DNA from: Oxytricha trifallax
Lineage: Eukaryota > Ciliophora > Spirotrichea > Sporadotrichida > Oxytrichidae
Direction: 5' to 3'
Length of the DNA: 64,000 nucleotides
Assembly: GCA_000711775.1 (NCBI GenBank)
Contig: ARYC01017745.1
Location: forward strand, 1 to 64,000
Shown here in pieces: positions 10,414 through 21,800 of this stretch. Position 1 is the stretch's first letter. Every line of letters starts with the position of its first letter. The notes under the pieces are model-generated. The model was not told the origin of the DNA and did not search any database. It worked only from the letters and a program-made list of their open reading frames with translations. The position numbers and the translations under genes were made by a program.

Positions 10414-11341
10414 ATGTAGTTAAGCAGCCCTTTTTAATTAGTATATATTACTATTTAATAATTAATATATAATAAAATTTTAATAGCTAAGATAGTGCAA
10501 ATTGAAGGCACATATGGACCACAACATGAACATGGCTTAAGTGAATGTACATTAAATTCGCTAAAAGGTTGGTAGTAAAAAAGAGCTTTACGATTTTCTA
10601 ACACAGGATTGTCACGCATATCTTCCTAAGCTTACTTGCACTAATGTTTATTTCTTAAAGAACATTATTAATGGAGAAAAAAATGTAAGAAACTTTTACT
10701 TAACTGCCAATAGTACATAAAAAGGACAGAGGTGATTGTGACTGCAGTACCTTAAATTGAGGGACTCAGCGCTGACGATTTTCTAAAATTTGCAGAGCAC
10801 CGGCAAGACATGCTATAATTCTTACCCGATCAATGTGACTGGATTCACTTGGATAAAAGGTGGATATGTGATGTTCTCATGACGATTGATAGGAATGGGA
10901 TAAGCCAAATGGTTAATTCAGCCAAACAATAGAGGCTAGATAAAATGAATATGAGCTAGAATCTGTTGGTAAATATGAGACCTGAATTCGCTCAAGCCCT
11001 AAGCAACTCTCTTCAATTCAGCTGTAAGAACTGTTTTCTTAAAATTAACTTTAGAGCAAAGAGGGCGTTCTGCTTATCTTCTGAAATAAACATCACAGAG
11101 GAAAAGAAAAATGAAAGAAATTGAAGAGGTCAAAGGGGAGGAGCGACTGATGAATCAGAGTAAACAAAAATACTTTGAGCAAAACAAAAGAGTAAGGGAA
11201 GAAATGAACTAGCTCAGAGAGCAACTAGATGAGCTGTCCGACTACAAGGGCCTATTTATGTCGTTGCACTAGGCGGGGATTATCAATGAGGAAGGCAACC
11301 CTCTTGTATAGGCCCCCGAGTTTAACAACCAACCTAACTGA
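10414..11341 (+). CDS. Unrecognised protein with conserved-looking core and C-terminal coiled coil
   Basis: The frame from ATG 10414 to TGA 11339-11341, with a 31-nt GTAAG...TTTAG intron (11024-11054) removed, encodes about 298 residues; an optional 51-nt intron at 10441-10491 would remove 17. The middle contains DDFLKFAEHRQDM, DWIHLDKRWICDVL and MRPEFAQAL, compact helical segments that look conserved. The last 90 residues are strongly charged (KRKMKEIEE, REEMNQLREQLDELSD) and should form a coiled coil. I do not recognise a family. Because it travels with an MT-A70 enzyme, one testable idea is a DNA-binding partner like the small subunits of the ciliate MTA1 complex; I cannot confirm this by eye. 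It is divergent from the transposase and convergent with the SecA-like gene. Confidence 0.7.
11024..11054 (+). other. 31-nt intron in the coiled-coil gene
   Basis: It runs GTAAGAACTG to CTTTAG. Removing it joins QFS to QQRGRSAYLLKQ and opens the frame to the final TGA. Unspliced, the frame would stop about 110 bases after this intron. Confidence 0.75.
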
Positions 11342-11477
11342 TTTTATGTTAATTTAAGGTTAACAATATATTAAGTTTATGATTTTATGAAATGTAAAAT
11401 TAATTTTAAGTAATGCAAACTTTTATCAATGCTCTCTGTTGAGCAGATAAACGGAATTGAGATCCTTCTCCATGCTT

Positions 11478-14400
11478 TCAATTATGAGCCTTACTTCTAG
11501 TCACTCTCTTAGAGAGCAAATTCCCCTTGATCCCCTCAGATCTTTGAACAGTAGGTCTTCGCGGGGCAGGAATGTCAAACTTAAAGTCTTCTTTCTTCTG
11601 GGATGTCAAGCCTTCGATTTAGGACTGTGCATTTTTCTTCTTTTCATTTTTCAAGTCTTTATCCTATTCTTTTTGTTTTCTTTTAAGTGCTATGGGCTTT
11701 TGGTTTCCTTTATCTTTACCCTTGCTTGGTCCATTGATGGCTTTCTTGATTTTATCTTAACTCATATCTCCTGCTACCTTTTCCTAAGTATTTTCAGATA
11801 TCATGAGTGGATTAATGAGTGTCTGATCAAGTAAAGGATTTTCCTGGTTCCATTTGATGTCTGAGTGAGTTTATTCCACGATATTTCCATCCTGAGCTAA
11901 ATGAAGCTTTGAGTTGTCATTCAAATCAATTTGTTCTTGCTCCATTTGCATCATCACATTGCCATCATCAAACGAGCTGACTTCTTCTTGCTCTTCTTAG
12001 ATACTTTCATTAGATCTTTTATCAGCCTGATCAGCTTAATAATCTTCCTGCTTTATTTCCTTCTACTCATAGTCTTAGCTTAATAAAGTTTAGAGCTTTG
12101 AAAATTTAATATGACTTTCATTCTCAAGAAAGTCTTGTCTGTATGAAATAGCTTAATCGACAGTATCCAATGAGCCACTTATTAACAAGACATGCCTCCA
12201 TTGTCCCTTGTTTTCTAGTCTGCCCACTCTTCCAACGATTTGCTGCGTGGATCGTTTGGAAAATACATCACTTATGACAAGATACAATCCTCCGTTGTCT
12301 TCAATCTCCTTAGAAGTGGGTAAATCTGTTCCTCTGCCTTAGACATCTGTAAGTAGAAGTACGCTAAATCTTTTGCTGGCATTTTTAACATTAAACCTGC
12401 CTTCAAGGTAGGCATCCGCCTTCGACCCCTTTACTCCTTTCATGCTATGAAACTATAGCTCTTTAAATCTTTTGAAGTAAGATTCAATTATTTAACAGGT
12501 CCCACCACCTACAATAATTACAGGAGTTAGCAATGTTTGTTTTAAGCAGAGTTCATAAAGATATTTGCAGTATTCTAGTTAGTTAGAATTAAATAAGATA
12601 TCACTTAAGTGAGACTTTTTATCACTTTTAAGTGAACTCAGGCTTGGAAAGTTTATTTCTTTCTGGGTAAATGCTATTTCAAGGCAAGTTTATTCTTTCT
12701 ATGTTAAAGTTGAGCCTGTAAGACATATGAGCTGAGAGGAGAATCTAAAGTATCGAATCCAATCGCTCATGAACAGTGGTGATCCTTCAAAAATTAGCCA
12801 ATCATACTCATCCACGATTAGCATGGATTCTTTAACAAAGGTCTAAAATTTTTTATCGCTTATCTAGGTTTCAAAGTATTTCTAAGTCATATAATAAACC
12901 CCTAACTAGTTTTCAAACTAGTTATAGTTAACGTTGAGCTTGCTTTTGAGTATAATATTTTAGAATCTTTTTTCATCTCTTAGGATTAGATAGTCATTCT
13001 TACCCAAAATAATAGTGCTCTTTTGCTTTTCTTTGGTAAGAATAATAGCTATCATAGCACATAACAAAGTTTTTCCGTTACCAATCCCAAAATGTAGAAA
13101 CTGGTACCTCTCTGGGGACCATAAGGCATAACTAAGACAAAGTTTTTAAAGTGATAGAAGATTTAGTCCAAGTGCTTGTTCTAAGCCCTTAAGTTGCTCA
13201 CCTTATCTTGTCAAGTTTTCTTGTAAATCACAGCAAAACTAAGAAACCTATTTGTTTCCTTTGTTTAATTTTCTAAATTTCCCAACCATTTTGTAAAACT
13301 GTTAGCCTGAGAGGTCTTCTACTTGCTTGGGGTTTTTCAGAATCTGCTTTATCGAATCCTAATTACCATTAACTAGGTCAGCAATGATATCTGGCCTACC
13401 CTTGATACCTTTCTCAATTTGGATAAATACAATTTACTTAACAACATCAAGAATCTCTGGAATTTTACCAATCCAGTTTGGATTTCTTTCTTTAAGTTCG
13501 ACAGAAATTTAAGCAATTAATATTGAGAAATCCGCCTAGTCCAAATAGTCCCACTTTTAAATGAAAATATCCTTAATGTTGTTAATCATTAAGTCTAACT
13601 CTTAATAGTTCCTCGATTGGCACAAAGCACAAATCTATACAAAGTCACCAACAACATTAATTGGTATTTCGCTCACAAGCCTTAGTCCTTGGTTATATTT
13701 TAGGATTTAAATGAATGGCTTGTTTAGACATTGCAATGTATTTGGAAGAAGTCTAATAACTTGTGGATCTACTTTGTACTAAGAGAAGGTGCCAACCATC
13801 AAAGGTATAATTCCTATGTTCTTACTATCAAGCAGTACGAGTTCTTCTTGGAGTTAAGAAAATGACTCAACTTCATTCATAAATATGTAATTCGCAAGTC
13901 CCAGTGTCTATTCTGAGTTAGGCCTTTGAGCAAGGAGAGTCATTGAATTTTTGAGTAGCTCTTAATTTATTTGAATGAGCTCGTTTCTGTAGTATAACAG
14001 AGACTATACAAAGAGTCTTGTTTTGATTTGCAAATCAAGCTTCAAGTTCTAGTTTAATTCGTGGATTAAACTAAAAATTCCATCGCAAAAGGTAGATGAA
14101 CACGTTGTCTTGAGGTTTATCAAAAACTCAAGCAAGCTTTAACTATTTCTCTCACAAATTCGTTAAATAAACTCATACCTTTCCTGTGGTTTTAAAAGCA
14201 TGTACTCTCTCAGATAATTAGAAGTAAGTTCAGATTATATCTTGGCCCCATAATTTGCTTAAGGGGTTAGAGAGTTTTAGGAACTAAAGATATCATTTCT
14301 GGGAGTTTTGAAAGGCACATAGATCTACTACATTGCGCTCATATCTACTCTAACTTTCTTGGGAATTTCCAAGCCATTCACAGACTAAGCTATTACTGAT

Positions 14401-14774
14401 TTTGAGAAAGACTTGGAAGTTTTATTTAAGATATATTTACTTATATACCTTGGCAGATCCTTTGAGTCTTTGAGAGGCTTGAATTCATCTAGCTCGAGCA
14501 ATTTTTCAACGTTGTAGTTATTTGAAGGAAGAATGAGTTTGGCTTTCTCTATTAATTCTGGGTACTCTGCATCTTTTAGGAGGGACTTTCTTCCGCGCCT
14601 TTTCGAACTTGAAGGGTCTTTTTGGTTGAAGTGTTTGATGTCATTAAATCCAGGAGTGTGAATGCCAAGGTTGCTCTGGGAGCTTTCTAACAATCTAGGC
14701 GATTGTACATCTTGGTGATGATCGTAGTCGCTGAAGGATTGCTAAGAGGAATTGCTTTTATTTTTTTTGCTCAT
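11478..14774 (-). CDS. SecA-like DEAD-motor ATPase, 1098 residues
   Basis: A single uninterrupted frame runs from ATG 14774 to TGA 11478. Residues 1-500 are basic, then helical, without a recognised domain. The motor core follows: Walker A FGIGNGKTLLCAMIA (about 562-576; SecA has MKTGEGKTL), Walker B MLIVDEYDWLIFEGSPLFM (about 651-669; SecA has VDEVDSILIDEARTPL), LLLTDVQGRGTDLPTSKEI then GGLYLV (motif V region), and STQQIVGRVGRLENKGQW (about 842-859; motif VI). The GRGTD...GGLYLV...GRVGR order is characteristic of SecA rather than ordinary DEAD helicases. The C-terminus (860-1098) is acidic, then strongly basic, and likely nuclear. SecA is the bacterial protein-export motor; here it may instead act as a nucleic-acid or protein translocase for the transposon, which is an inference. 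It converges with the coiled-coil gene, 136 bases apart. Confidence 0.85.
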
Positions 14775-15381
14775 TATGTTTTGCACCTCAAACTTAATTT
14801 GGCGGCTATAATTCTTAAATTAAATTAATAAGATTTTATGAGAATTCTTAATTAAATCTTAATTCATTCTTAAATAAAAAACCACAGTCTTAATTGAAGA
14901 ATACCCTAAATATTGAGATTTTTGTCTCATTTTATATCAAAGTTTTTTTTGAATTTCCCCAAGATGCTTTCCACTGATACTATTTATTGGAAGTGATCAC
15001 CTAATGAAATAATAAGGACTTTGAGATAAAAAATGACAATAATCAAAGCACAGAAAGTTTATACAAAATGAGCAAGAATTAAGGCGCTTTTCTTAATCTA
15101 AATTTAAGTATTAATTAAGACTTCTTAAAAAGCGAGGGAAATAGTAACTTAGAATGATAGTTCAAATTTGAAAGATTAACTTTTAAGCATTGGTGCCTTT
15201 GAGCTTGAATATAAGAAGTCAGTTTAATATTAATAGTCACACATATTAAAGGAAAGCTAGACTTGTTGGGAAAAAATCGAAATGGAGCTGAAATTTAAAT
15301 AATTAGTCATTGTCACCTTGTTTAAGAAAATGCTAGCTATACATTTAAATATTCAAATTTTGTATTTAATATGAATTCATT
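14775..15381. other. Upstream region of the SecA-like gene inside the transposon
   Basis: About 600 noncoding, AT-rich bases between the SecA-like start codon and the right inverted repeat. This is presumably where its promoter lies; I see no specific motif. Confidence 0.5.
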
Positions 15382-15403
15382 TTACGCTCAAAAAATTTTA
15401 CCT
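15382..15403 (-). repeat. Right terminal inverted repeat of the 9.57-kb transposon
   Basis: Exact reverse complement of 5833-5854 over 22 bases, followed by the TA at 15404-15405. Perfect identity of the two ends supports a recent insertion. Confidence 0.88.
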
Positions 15404-15405
15404 TA

Positions 15406-15839
15406 TTTACAGTAAATTTTATTTAAAATAAGCGATTGGATAATTTTCTTATAGTATGGTAAACTTATATTTATATATTGATTGTTGACTTGATGAACTT
15501 TAATTTATTTTTGATTAGTCGTTTTATATTAAAATATCAATTATCTTTTTATATTTTATTAAATATTTATTCCAAAATATTTAAATATAATTTATAGTGC
15601 AACTAGTAGCTATGCAATAATAAATCTGAGAAGTAGATGTAATAAAATGTTTAGTAAAATTTAATATACATTCTTAATTATTTAATAATCTATAGTAATG
15701 TCTATTCACGGATTTGCTTAGTTTATTTTGAATGAATGAAAATGAAATTTACTCATTATATGCAATTAAAATTAGTTTATTTTACCATTATCTCAGCTAA
15801 TATATATAAAATTATATATTAATTTATTTGTAGTCACAT
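15406..15839. other. AT-rich spacer
   Basis: Very AT-rich sequence with no frame or repeat I can support; presumably eliminated germline DNA. Confidence 0.4.
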
Positions 15840-18450
15840 AATGAACTTTAACTTCTAATTTCCCACTAGAACATGGAGTATATATAACCAGCCAGTCAAG
15901 TGTATAATTTATTGCTGGTCACATTGAAGATCTGTTTCTCCTTTCGATTTTAGATGTAGTGAGCTAGAGATGATTGTAGTTTTGGGCAAGTGTGAAATTT
16001 CATGAAGATGGCCCTGGTTAAATAGCACTTGGTGGTAAAAACTGGATAGGAAAGCAAGCGCTCATTTGGTTGTTGATGCGTCATCGATCATTCTCTTTAA
16101 TCTTAAACAAGTTACTTCTGTATTACTCTATAGACAATATAAATATTAAATAACTGTAAATGATTTATTATAATTAATGTGATAAATTTACGATAAGTAG
16201 TATCAAGTGCTGCAAGAAAATGTGATTAGTATAGCAATTAGATGTTCATATTTCAATTGAAAGACACACTGGAGATTTTAGATGTTTTTCAAATAATGAA
16301 CTTTCATAGCTACTAACTTCGTGAAGGAATGACTTCCTCATTAAAAACATATTAACATCAAATACTTTAGATATAGTTATTAATAATCTTATTTAAAAAT
16401 ATATTAGTATAAATATTTATATTTATATTTTTAATGAATGAAGCCAATGAAGATATGTGTAGTTTAGCCAACTTCATTGAACAAACCAAGTTTAAATTGA
16501 AAAGCAAGTCTAGCTAAATCAAATCAAGCATTTACCAACTTCATTTGCACTTTTAACTCTAATATTCCATGAATATTTTGTTGCATTTATATAAATACTA
16601 TGTACTTAATGAAATGATTAATCAAGTGGATTTGGATGATAACATCACCATGGCAGATCTTTATACTGCATTTAGGAGTTAAAGACAGAGATAAGAATCT
16701 CAATGAGAAATCTTCAAGCACTCAACAGCATTATATTCAAATGTGATTACTTATTTATCACACAATTATTAAATAATAATATTGTTGTAATATATATAAT
16801 TACACTTATAATCGATAATAACTACTTACAAGTGAGTTTGATAGTGTTAAGTGGGGCATGTCACTCAATCCAATGAGCACAGTGGTGGGATTTTCAAGCA
16901 GACCGAGATCAATCCAGCCAAACTGATAAAATTGCAATGGCCTTGCATGGGTTCAGCTTCTTGAAATGTAGCAGCTTCAAGCATCTGCAGTGAGTAAAAG
17001 CAGCAAGCTGTATTGAATCTCATTTGGTAGTGTGTATAAGAATAGAACAACAATTCTAGAGAATGCAATGCAATTATTTATTTGTTAATATATGTATATA
17101 TCTTATAATATTCATTTGTAGATATGTTGAGGTAGTTGCAGCTAATTAAGCAATTAAGTTGGGGGTTAACTTACATTGATGAGGATTGCTTCAAATCTCA
17201 CCCAGTTACACACAAGACTCAAGTAGGAATCGAAGTGAACTTGAAAACAGAAAAGAGAAGGCGTAAGGACCCCAAAAAAGATGATGATGCCGTGGTTATT
17301 GGAGTAAATGATCTTGACAGTTGCTAAATCCAATTGGTTATATTAACACGTTGAGTTAGTGTAATATCAGAGAATGGAAATAAGAATTAAATATATAAAT
17401 AAAATAAATCAAATTAAATTATAATACTACTTTGTAATTATTCAAAGCATAATGATGGTGGCATTTCAGCTGGAAGCAGACACAGCAACTACAACTCCTG
17501 ATACTTCAATTGTAGCAACTGTCCCCACAGCAGTCTCAAGAACAAACCACAATTGATTCAACAATTCAGATCAGTAAATACTCAACTGCTACTGTTTCAA
17601 TATATATATTATTATTACAATTCCTAATATTAAACACAAGCTATTAGTGGGTGTAATATATTGAGAATGAAGTAATGGTGAGTTGTTTCAAACTCATCTA
17701 TATCGTCGGAGTCCAACTTCAAAGAAAAGCTCTGCGTATTGGTTAGAGGAGGTTTGAATTTAGAAGTCAACTTGGGGATTTATGACGGCATGAACACTCA
17801 TTAACACTAAACACCAGTAAGTATGGAAGTTAAATATTTACTTATATTAATTATATAATTAATACATTACCTTATTCCCAGAATAAACTCTCACTATCAT
17901 TTTAATGCTTTATATTTGCCATCAATGAGTATTGAATATCAAAATCTTGGCCTTAATCTGGAATAATGGACAAGATATCTCATGATCCTGTATATTAACC
18001 ATCGATAATTCAACCACTACCAGTACACAAATATCCATAAAGTATTATATATTATAAATATATATATTAATTATACCCTAAACACTTAAACTAAATTAAT
18101 TGTTTTATTAAGTTTATTTCAAATATGAAGCTATCTCAATGCACTTAAATAACACTAATATAATATTATTATTATTAATAATAATAATTTTAGTAATTAA
18201 CACGTTTAAACACTTAATCAATTACACCACAAATATCAACTAATCCCTCTTCAAATCACCTTCGACCTAGGATTATCTAGGTGAAACCTCTGTCATCAGT
18301 TGTCATCTCGCACTTGACTGAGATGATTTCTGACAGATAAATCTAGGAAATAGTGAAACTGTACACTAGGACATTCACTGCTTGGACTTGATCTTGTTTG
18401 CATGCCGGGTGGTGTGTTAAATGGATTGTGGTCTCATAATCATCTGTTCC
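15840..18450 (+). other. MDS/IES-type locus: coding blocks alternating with AT-rich spacers
   Basis: Blocks of about 100-250 bases with higher GC (near 15860-16130, 16430-16560, 16620-16740, 16850-17070, 17110-17350, 17440-17600, 17650-17820 and 18240-18440) are separated by 50-130-base AT-rich spacers. Several blocks read as protein on the plus strand, for example VDLDDNITMADLYTAF near 16630 and the block at 17173-17325. This is the pattern of a micronuclear gene cut into macronuclear-destined segments. I could not establish segment order, pointers or a product, and scrambling is possible. Confidence 0.5.
17173..17359 (+). CDS. Coding segment within the MDS/IES locus
   Basis: The frame reads YIDEDCFKSHPVTHKTQ, then EVNLKTEKRRRKDPKKDDDA and VVIGVNDLDSC, and runs on to a TGA near 17357. 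The basic-then-acidic stretch suggests a nuclear or nucleic-acid-binding protein. It is a part of a gene, bounded by AT-rich spacers on both sides; the product is unknown. Confidence 0.45.
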
Positions 18451-18454
18451 TACT

Positions 18455-18505
18455 CTACTATATAATATATTATATTATATTATATTATATTATATTATTA
18501 ATTAA
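18455..18505. repeat. TATAT/TATTA microsatellite
   Basis: A tandem run based on TATAT repeats sits at the right edge of the MDS-like locus. It has no other features. Confidence 0.7.
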
Positions 18506-18849
18506 TTGTAATTTGCATTATGAATAAATATATGACTATTAGAGTGAAGAATGTAAAACAGTCTTTTATAGTAAACTAGAAGATTTTTGTTATAGTTATG
18601 TAGGTAAAGAGTGACTTCTATAAATGATTACTAGTTTGAATTTAAAATTACAATAATTATATAATAAAATATTAGTGAAATTTGATTTTTTCATATATTT
18701 ATAATTGTTAATATGTAATAATGATTGAATTATAAATAATAAGTATAACTAATAGAAGTGAATAATCAAAAAGTTAGTCGATTAAAAAAACGAAATTTAT
18801 ATTAATGAAAATTCTTCTTTAATTGATTATAATGACGTAAGTATATACA

Positions 18850-21800
18850 ATTTCTCCTATATGTTCAATAATTTTTTCATCTGTCATCTTCATTAATTTA
18901 CCATTGACTTCTATTTTTACCTTACTTCTCACTTAGTATGTTATATAATTTTTCCTTGATTCTAAAGTACTGACCTTTTTTCTCTCCTATTTTTCTCTTT
19001 TTTGCTTTTAGATTTCTTCTTTTGTTGCGTATGTTAAATACATAGCACTTGACCTATGTCGTCTCACTGACCATATCGTAAATAGTAAAATCTCACTTCA
19101 TATTCGAGGTACCACTTATCAATCTTTTTATTCGGGGTTTCTCAGAACTTACTCGTCCTATAGGTCAATACGACAATATAATTAAGATGATCCTACCTCA
19201 TCTTCAGTTTTCTGCTAAATAATCCAGCTCATTATCTTTAATATCTATTGTCACCTCATATTCTTCAATTGACATATCGGATCTGTTGATCGTAATTTTC
19301 AATTATTTAACCTTAAGGTTGAACAAACCTAATAACTCTGCATGTTAATCAAGTCATTTGCGAATAAATCGAAAAATGGTTCACTTGTTAGTTCCAACAT
19401 AGATATTTTAAAATAAGTATCGTTATCACAACACAATCCTCCGTGTCCGTAATTTAGTTGATTTCGATCTTACTCTCTATTTAATTAAATTTTAAGTCAT
19501 TCCTATTCGTACCTATTGTAAATTCACATGTCTGTTTGATGTATCTTTGAATTGTAGCCAATCTGTGAGCAGATTTATTGATCTCTAGATGTTAAGAGCC
19601 TTTTAAAATCTATACCACTTCCCTAGTTCCTGCAGATCTAAAGGGTTACCTGGTAGCAAAACTGAAATATTGCATCTTAATTGCCATCTTAGTATCTACA
19701 TAATTTAGCGTTTTCCAATCTCAAATTTGTTGCTAGGTTATTCAATCCTTTGAGTCACATAGTCTTTCACTACTATCGGTGGTAGTATTATACAATCTTG
19801 CCTAGACTAGTTAGATTAGAAACTACCTCAATTTTCTTGTGATTCAACCGAAATAGGATGTAAATATGATATACTAAAATCCTAAAATACTAAAATATTT
19901 ATAAATATCATAAACTATGATAATTTAAAAAATTTTATTCTAAAAATTTGGTTAATTTATAAATTTTTATCAGAATAAGTCTTATCATAATATGTATTAA
20001 TTATATATAAATAAATAGAATTAAGTCAATTAAAATAAATTGACTTTTAATTACATTGATTTTATATTAAATTTAATTGAAATCTATTCTTGATAATTTA
20101 AATTTAGAAAAATTTTTTATGCTTTTAGTTTTATATCTTATAGTTTTTGTTGTTTTATTATTAATTTAATTTTATAAATTTCTATTTTTATAAAACTATA
20201 AAGAATTAAAATTTAAATATAGTAAGAATTTAATAACATTTTTGCATTTAATCTTATATAGAACATTTAAAATTATAGTTAAATATATTTATTTAATTAT
20301 TGGTAAAATATATTAAGAATGTATTAAATTTGCAAATTCATACCTAAGTAAAATTTAAAAATGCTATAAAAAAATTTAATTACTGCAAAATTCATATCCA
20401 CATTAAATGATGTTTATATATAGCTATTTATTTCAGGGGCTATAATATACTTCAAATTTTTCTTTAATTTAAACATATTGATTCCATTGATTTTTTATTA
20501 ATGTGGTTGCCAGAATCAATTCGTGACGTTTACACTCCCGATTTATCTCTTTCCAGATATTATAATCCCTCTGTCAAGAATTCTTTGACGACTTCTCCCC
20601 TTTTCCTTGCCTTCTCTCTATCTTCATATCTCCGGACTAAACTTTCTCTATTGTTCTAAAGCTAAGGCAGCATACTATACTGTCGTAATCATTCTGAAAA
20701 TTTTAGGCATCCATCCTTTCTTGGCTTAGATTATTAAGGAAATTACATGATATTACTCTTCCGATAGATTTATGAGGTTTTTGAATTTCATCTAATCTCC
20801 TAATATTTATTTAGATTCAGCTGTGAGTTAATCAAATGATAATCATGAATCTGAAATCATTATTTTTTCTACGATTTCGATATTTCCAATCTTCAGTTTG
20901 CCTTAAAATTATATCTGTTTGATTAGTTGAACTTTATATTGTTCCCTTCTATCAATCCCAGAGTTTCCTGATTTCGCTCTCTCTCTGGCTAATTTTATCA
21001 CTAAGCAGTTACCAATCTCTTTTTGTTCTAGGCCTCCTCGGTTTCTAAACTTTCGTATTTAAATGTTAAGTCCAAATTTTTGCAGTGTTACTGAATCATT
21101 TGATTATTTTAAAACTTCTTTAATAGTTTACTTTTATATAAATTTTATATATTTTTATTTTTATCTCTAAGACTATATTTAATTATAGCTTATCGGATTT
21201 CTTATTAAGTAGATATTCAAATTTTTTTGATTGTTTAAAGATTTTTCACATAAAATTCCAGATTTACCCATTTAACATTATTCATTCTGTGTCTTTGATT
21301 AGTTTTGTATCTCATGATTTACGAGTTATCTTATTCTTAGATCTAATTACACCATATTTGCAATTTTTTCCATCTAATAATACTTGCACCTGTCAATTAT
21401 TCTATTCTCCCTTGTTTGTTTCGAGAACTTATTTAAGTCTAAAGCTGAATATCCAAATTACATGTTCTTAATTGGTGAATTTCCAATAATATTTTTGATT
21501 ATTGCAGTAATGCTACATTCCACAATCTGCAATTGTCCTCACTTAACCGATTACCATCATAGGGTCTATAACATTATTTGCTAGAAATATTTTATTAGTC
21601 TTTTGTAATACGCCTACTATTTTTACGAATTCTTAGCTCATCATTTTGGTTTAGAAATTTATCGATTAAAGCATTTAACTTTTTCATGCTCTTCAGAACC
21701 TATTCTCTTAAAATTTCACTATTTTTGATATCCTTGAGCTCGACTTCGGTTTTATATTAAATCGGGGAAATACAATGATTCCTTGGATGCTAGTCTATAA

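Larger units (their letters stand above)
5833..15403. mobile_element. 9.57-kb DNA transposon carrying methyltransferase, transposase, coiled-coil protein and SecA-like ATPase
   Basis: The ends at 5833-5854 and 15382-15403 are perfect 22-bp inverted repeats (AGGTAAAATTTTTT followed by GAGCGTAA) and sit directly inside TA dinucleotides at 5831-5832 and 15404-15405. This matches the TA target of Tc1/mariner/IS630 elements, the superfamily of the DD34E transposase inside. Four genes lie between the ends: an MT-A70 methyltransferase (minus), the transposase (minus), an unrecognised coiled-coil protein (plus) and a 1098-residue SecA-like ATPase (minus). All four read through without unexplained stops in the TAA/TAG=Gln code, allowing 31-35-nt introns, so the element looks intact and probably young. 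Its size is far above the 1-4 kb usual for the superfamily. It differs from TBE, which has C4A4 ends and an ANT target. I know of no described family with this cargo; that novelty is unverified. Confidence 0.85.

Noticed and set aside
11457-11834. 125-residue plus-strand frame, hydrophobic
   Set aside because: It is antisense to the C-terminal part of the SecA-like gene, whose Lys/Glu-rich codons read as Phe/Leu on the other strand.
5833-15403. A Polinton or giant-virus-like element, because of its size and ATPase
   Set aside because: No polymerase B, retroviral-type integrase, protease or capsid genes; ends and transposase fit a TA-target DNA transposon.
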